Of a stretch of 6,096 nucleotides of DNA, positions 4,581 to 6,096 are shown one piece after another. The first letter of the stretch is position 1; the number at the start of each line of letters is the position of its first letter. The translations under genes and the position numbers were made by a program. The stretch comes from Thermoflexales bacterium (GTDB lineage Bacteria; Chloroflexota; Anaerolineae; Fen-1058). The DNA is taken from contig JAFGFO010000156.1 of NCBI GenBank assembly GCA_016931085.1, positions 1 through 6,096 on the forward strand, read 5' to 3'. The notes below the pieces were generated by a model. It ran no database searches, was not told the origin of the DNA, and saw nothing but the letters and a program-made list of their open reading frames with translations.

Positions 4581-5990
4581 TCAACAGGTAGACGGGAGCG
4601 CTGGCTCCTCTGGCGCAATGCGCGGGGCAGCCTGGCGAGGACTTGCCAGCACAGCCTCCAGCAAGGGCAGGAAACGAAAGACCTGCCCGGCCCGGATGAC
4701 CGCGTCCCACACCGGTTCGAATTTTTTCCAGGCAGCGGTGTACGCCAGGTGCCGCACTCGCTCCAGAGGCGTTTCCTTCGTCCAGGCCGCCTTGAAAATC
4801 GACCCCCAGCGGTAAAAGTCCCGGTAAGCCTGCCAATAGCCGGCCTCCAATTCCTCGCCCGACATCCTGGCCGGCCGGTAAACGGCATGGCGCGTATCAT
4901 ACAGCGCCCAATTCGAGTGGGTGATCCGGCCCTCGGCCTGCATGCGCTGGTGGAGAACCGTGCCGGGATAAGGGGTCAAGATGTGAAACGTGGCCGTCTC
5001 AACACCCTGCTCGATCGCCCAGCCGACCGTGCGCTCGCACGCGGCCTTGTCATCCTCGTCCATGCCAAAAACAAAACTGGCGTTGACCATCACCCCCAGG
5101 CTGTGCAGGCGGCGGATGGCCGCGTCATAGTCTCGCCTGAGGTTGTGGTACTTGTGCAGCGCGCGCAGGTTGGCCGCGTTGAGTGTTTCAAAGCCGACGA
5201 ACAGGCTGCGCAGGCCGCTTTCGACGGCCTTTTCCAACAAGCCTGGCCGCAGCACGGAGGCCACCGTGGCCGCAGACTGCCACAGCCGGCCCATTCCCTT
5301 CATCCCTTCGAACAAAGCGGCCGCAAAGCGAGGATCCCCCAGGAGATGATCGTCCAGGAAATACAGATGCCGCCCCGGCAGCCGGTCGATCTCGGCCAGC
5401 GCCTCGTCGACAGCCTGAGTGTAGAATGACTTGCCTCCCTTGAAAAAGGCCTCTTTGTAGCAAAAATCGCACGTGTGAGGGCAGCCGCGCGATACGACGA
5501 TGGAATTGGGCACCAGGTAAAGATGCCGCTTGATCAAATCCCGGCGAGCCCGGGGCATGCCGGCCAGCGTGCGCACCTGGGAGCGATACACCGCACCAGG
5601 GCGGCCGGCCCGAAAATCAGCCAGGAAAGCCGGCCAGGTGTCCTCACCCGGGCCGACGAAAATAGTATCCGCGTGTTGGGCGGCCTCTTCGGGCAGCGCG
5701 CTCACGTGCAGCCCACCCAGGGCCACGTGGGCGCCCTTTCGCCGGTAGTGGTCAGCCAACTCATAAGCCCGGTAGGCCGAGGTGATATAGACCTGGATCG
5801 CGACCAGGTCCGGCTCATCATCCAGGTCCAGCGTCTCGACGTGCTCGTCTTGAAGCGTGATCTCGTCGTCGTCCCGCAAATAACCCGCCAAGGTCGCCAA
5901 TCCCAGGGGCGGGAAGAGCGAGTACTTGATCGGGCGCCAGAAGGGACTGGTGGCCTCGGTCAATGCTGGCAAGACAAGTTTTACTTTCAT
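4581..5990 (-). CDS. B12-binding domain radical SAM protein
   Basis: A complete 469-residue protein of the class with an N-terminal cobalamin-binding Rossmann domain and a radical SAM barrel. Residues 1-135 match the B12-binding type: a hydrophobic first strand (KVKLVLPAL), PPLGLATLAGYL (27-38), LVAIQVYITSAY and HVALGGLHVSALPEEA, then VGPGEDTWPAFL. The radical SAM cluster is C170-xxx-C174-xx-C177 in SRGCPHTCDFCY. Later motifs are FLDDHLLGD (211-219), a GFETLN turn (266-271), MVNASFVFGMDEDD (301-314) and FHILTPYPGT (335-344). This resembles B12-dependent radical SAM enzymes of the BchE, hopanoid-methylase and P-methylase superfamily, which modify unactivated carbon or phosphorus centres. The exact substrate is not recognisable. 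The C-terminal part, about 375-469, is helical and family-specific. The ATG is supported by GAGGAG 7 nt upstream. The downstream neighbour is a lipid-phosphatase-like protein, so a role in membrane lipid or isoprenoid modification is possible (inference). Confidence 0.92.
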   Translation of the reverse strand: MKVKLVLPALTEATSPFWRPIKYSLFPPLGLATLAGYLRDDDEITLQDEHVETLDLDDEPDLVAIQVYITSAYRAYELADHYRRKGAHVALGGLHVSALPEEAAQHADTIFVGPGEDTWPAFLADFRAGRPGAVYRSQVRTLAGMPRARRDLIKRHLYLVPNSIVVSRGCPHTCDFCYKEAFFKGGKSFYTQAVDEALAEIDRLPGRHLYFLDDHLLGDPRFAAALFEGMKGMGRLWQSAATVASVLRPGLLEKAVESGLRSLFVGFETLNAANLRALHKYHNLRRDYDAAIRRLHSLGVMVNASFVFGMDEDDKAACERTVGWAIEQGVETATFHILTPYPGTVLHQRMQAEGRITHSNWALYDTRHAVYRPARMSGEELEAGYWQAYRDFYRWGSIFKAAWTKETPLERVRHLAYTAAWKKFEPVWDAVIRAGQVFRFLPLLEAVLASPRQAAPRIAPEEPALPSTC

Positions 5991-5997
5991 CGAGGTG

Positions 5998-6003
5998 CTC
6001 CTC
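5998..6003 (-). promoter_or_regulatory. Ribosome binding site GAGGAG of the radical SAM gene
   Basis: On the minus strand GAGGAG lies 7 nt before the ATG at 5990, and no better start is seen upstream. I found no convincing -35/-10 pair in 6004-6096. The promoter may lie beyond the window, or the gene may be inside a longer operon. Confidence 0.75.
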
Positions 6004-6030
6004 TCTAGCAGCTTGTCGGAGAGACACCCG

Positions 6031-6053
6031 TAGGGCAGGTTTCCATACCTGCC
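6031..6053. repeat. TAGGG-type palindromic repeat upstream of the radical SAM gene
   Basis: TAGGGCAGGT and ACCTGCC form a 7-bp perfect stem (GGCAGGT 6034-6040, ACCTGCC 6047-6053) around a 6-nt loop. Its build (TAGGG, a GGT-type arm, then an ACC-type return arm) parallels the palindrome at 3761-3786, though the arms differ in sequence. It lies in the leader or intergenic DNA of the radical SAM gene and is probably a member of a dispersed repeat class. Confidence 0.5.
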
Positions 6054-6077
6054 ACAGGCGCGGCGGCTATCCGCAGG

Positions 6078-6090
6078 ACGCCTTTGGCGT
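6078..6090. other. Short hairpin ACGCC-TTT-GGCGT at the window's right end
   Basis: A perfect 5-bp stem with a TTT loop lies 25 bp beyond the TAGGG-type palindrome. It probably belongs to the same intergenic repeat mosaic, which continues past the window. Neither side has a terminator T-run in view. Within 5991-6096 no gene is supported. Confidence 0.35.
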
Positions 6091-6096
6091 AGAAAG

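Noticed and set aside
3702..5429. Long plus-strand open frame (575 codons)
   Set aside because: It is antisense to the radical SAM and PAP2-VanZ genes, both of which carry intact family motifs. Its product is Gln/Arg/Pro-rich with no recognisable domain, as expected for a GC-rich shadow frame.
1..6096. A wholly new defence or mobile system
   Set aside because: There is no nuclease, transposase, integrase, reverse transcriptase or toxin-antitoxin motif in any supported frame. The genes are metabolic, membrane or surface types.

Overview
The window looks like a piece of a GC-rich bacterial chromosome. The best lineage guess is Chloroflexota (Anaerolineae or Caldilineae type), probably from an environmental genome. 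The guess rests on three things: the style of the secreted beta-helix protein (an APNGDCG...PC..VQAAVDAA entry module followed by GGG-starting coils), the kind of GH3 enzyme present, and TAGGG-type palindromic repeats. No ribosomal or other phylogenetic marker is present, so this is inference only. No phage, plasmid, CRISPR, tRNA or rRNA sequence is visible.

Layout. Positions 1-1108 (minus) hold the 5' part of a gene for an exported parallel beta-helix repeat protein. The gene runs off the left edge, so its C-terminus and cell-surface anchor are not visible. Positions 1109-1282 are a divergent regulatory region. It has a tandem palindromic repeat in the leader of the minus-strand gene, a good minus-strand promoter whose -35/-10 spacer is filled by a perfect 7+7 inverted repeat, a plus-strand promoter with a consensus TATAAT, and a strong AGGAGG ribosome binding site. 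Positions 1283-3553 (plus) encode a complete cytoplasmic family 3 glycoside hydrolase (beta-glucosidase or beta-xylosidase type). Converging on it with a 28-bp gap is a minus-strand pair that may be co-transcribed: a B12-binding radical SAM protein (5990-4581), then 45 bp later a fused PAP2-phosphatase/VanZ-like membrane protein (4535-3582). Positions 5991-6096 hold the radical SAM ribosome binding site and more palindromic repeat sequence.

How the genes may work together. The divergent pair suggests an extracellular surface or adhesion protein controlled alongside an intracellular enzyme that splits short beta-linked oligosaccharides. The minus-strand pair suggests membrane-lipid or isoprenoid chemistry: a cobalamin-dependent radical SAM enzyme next to a lipid-phosphate phosphatase-like membrane protein. 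Both pairings are context inferences.

The most unusual structure is in the PAP2-VanZ gene. Two repeat-like elements sit in frame inside its soluble loops: a 26-bp palindrome and a G-quadruplex-forming tract. A palindrome of similar build lies in the noncoding DNA at 6031-6053. I see no recognisable defence, mobile or biosynthetic system beyond this.
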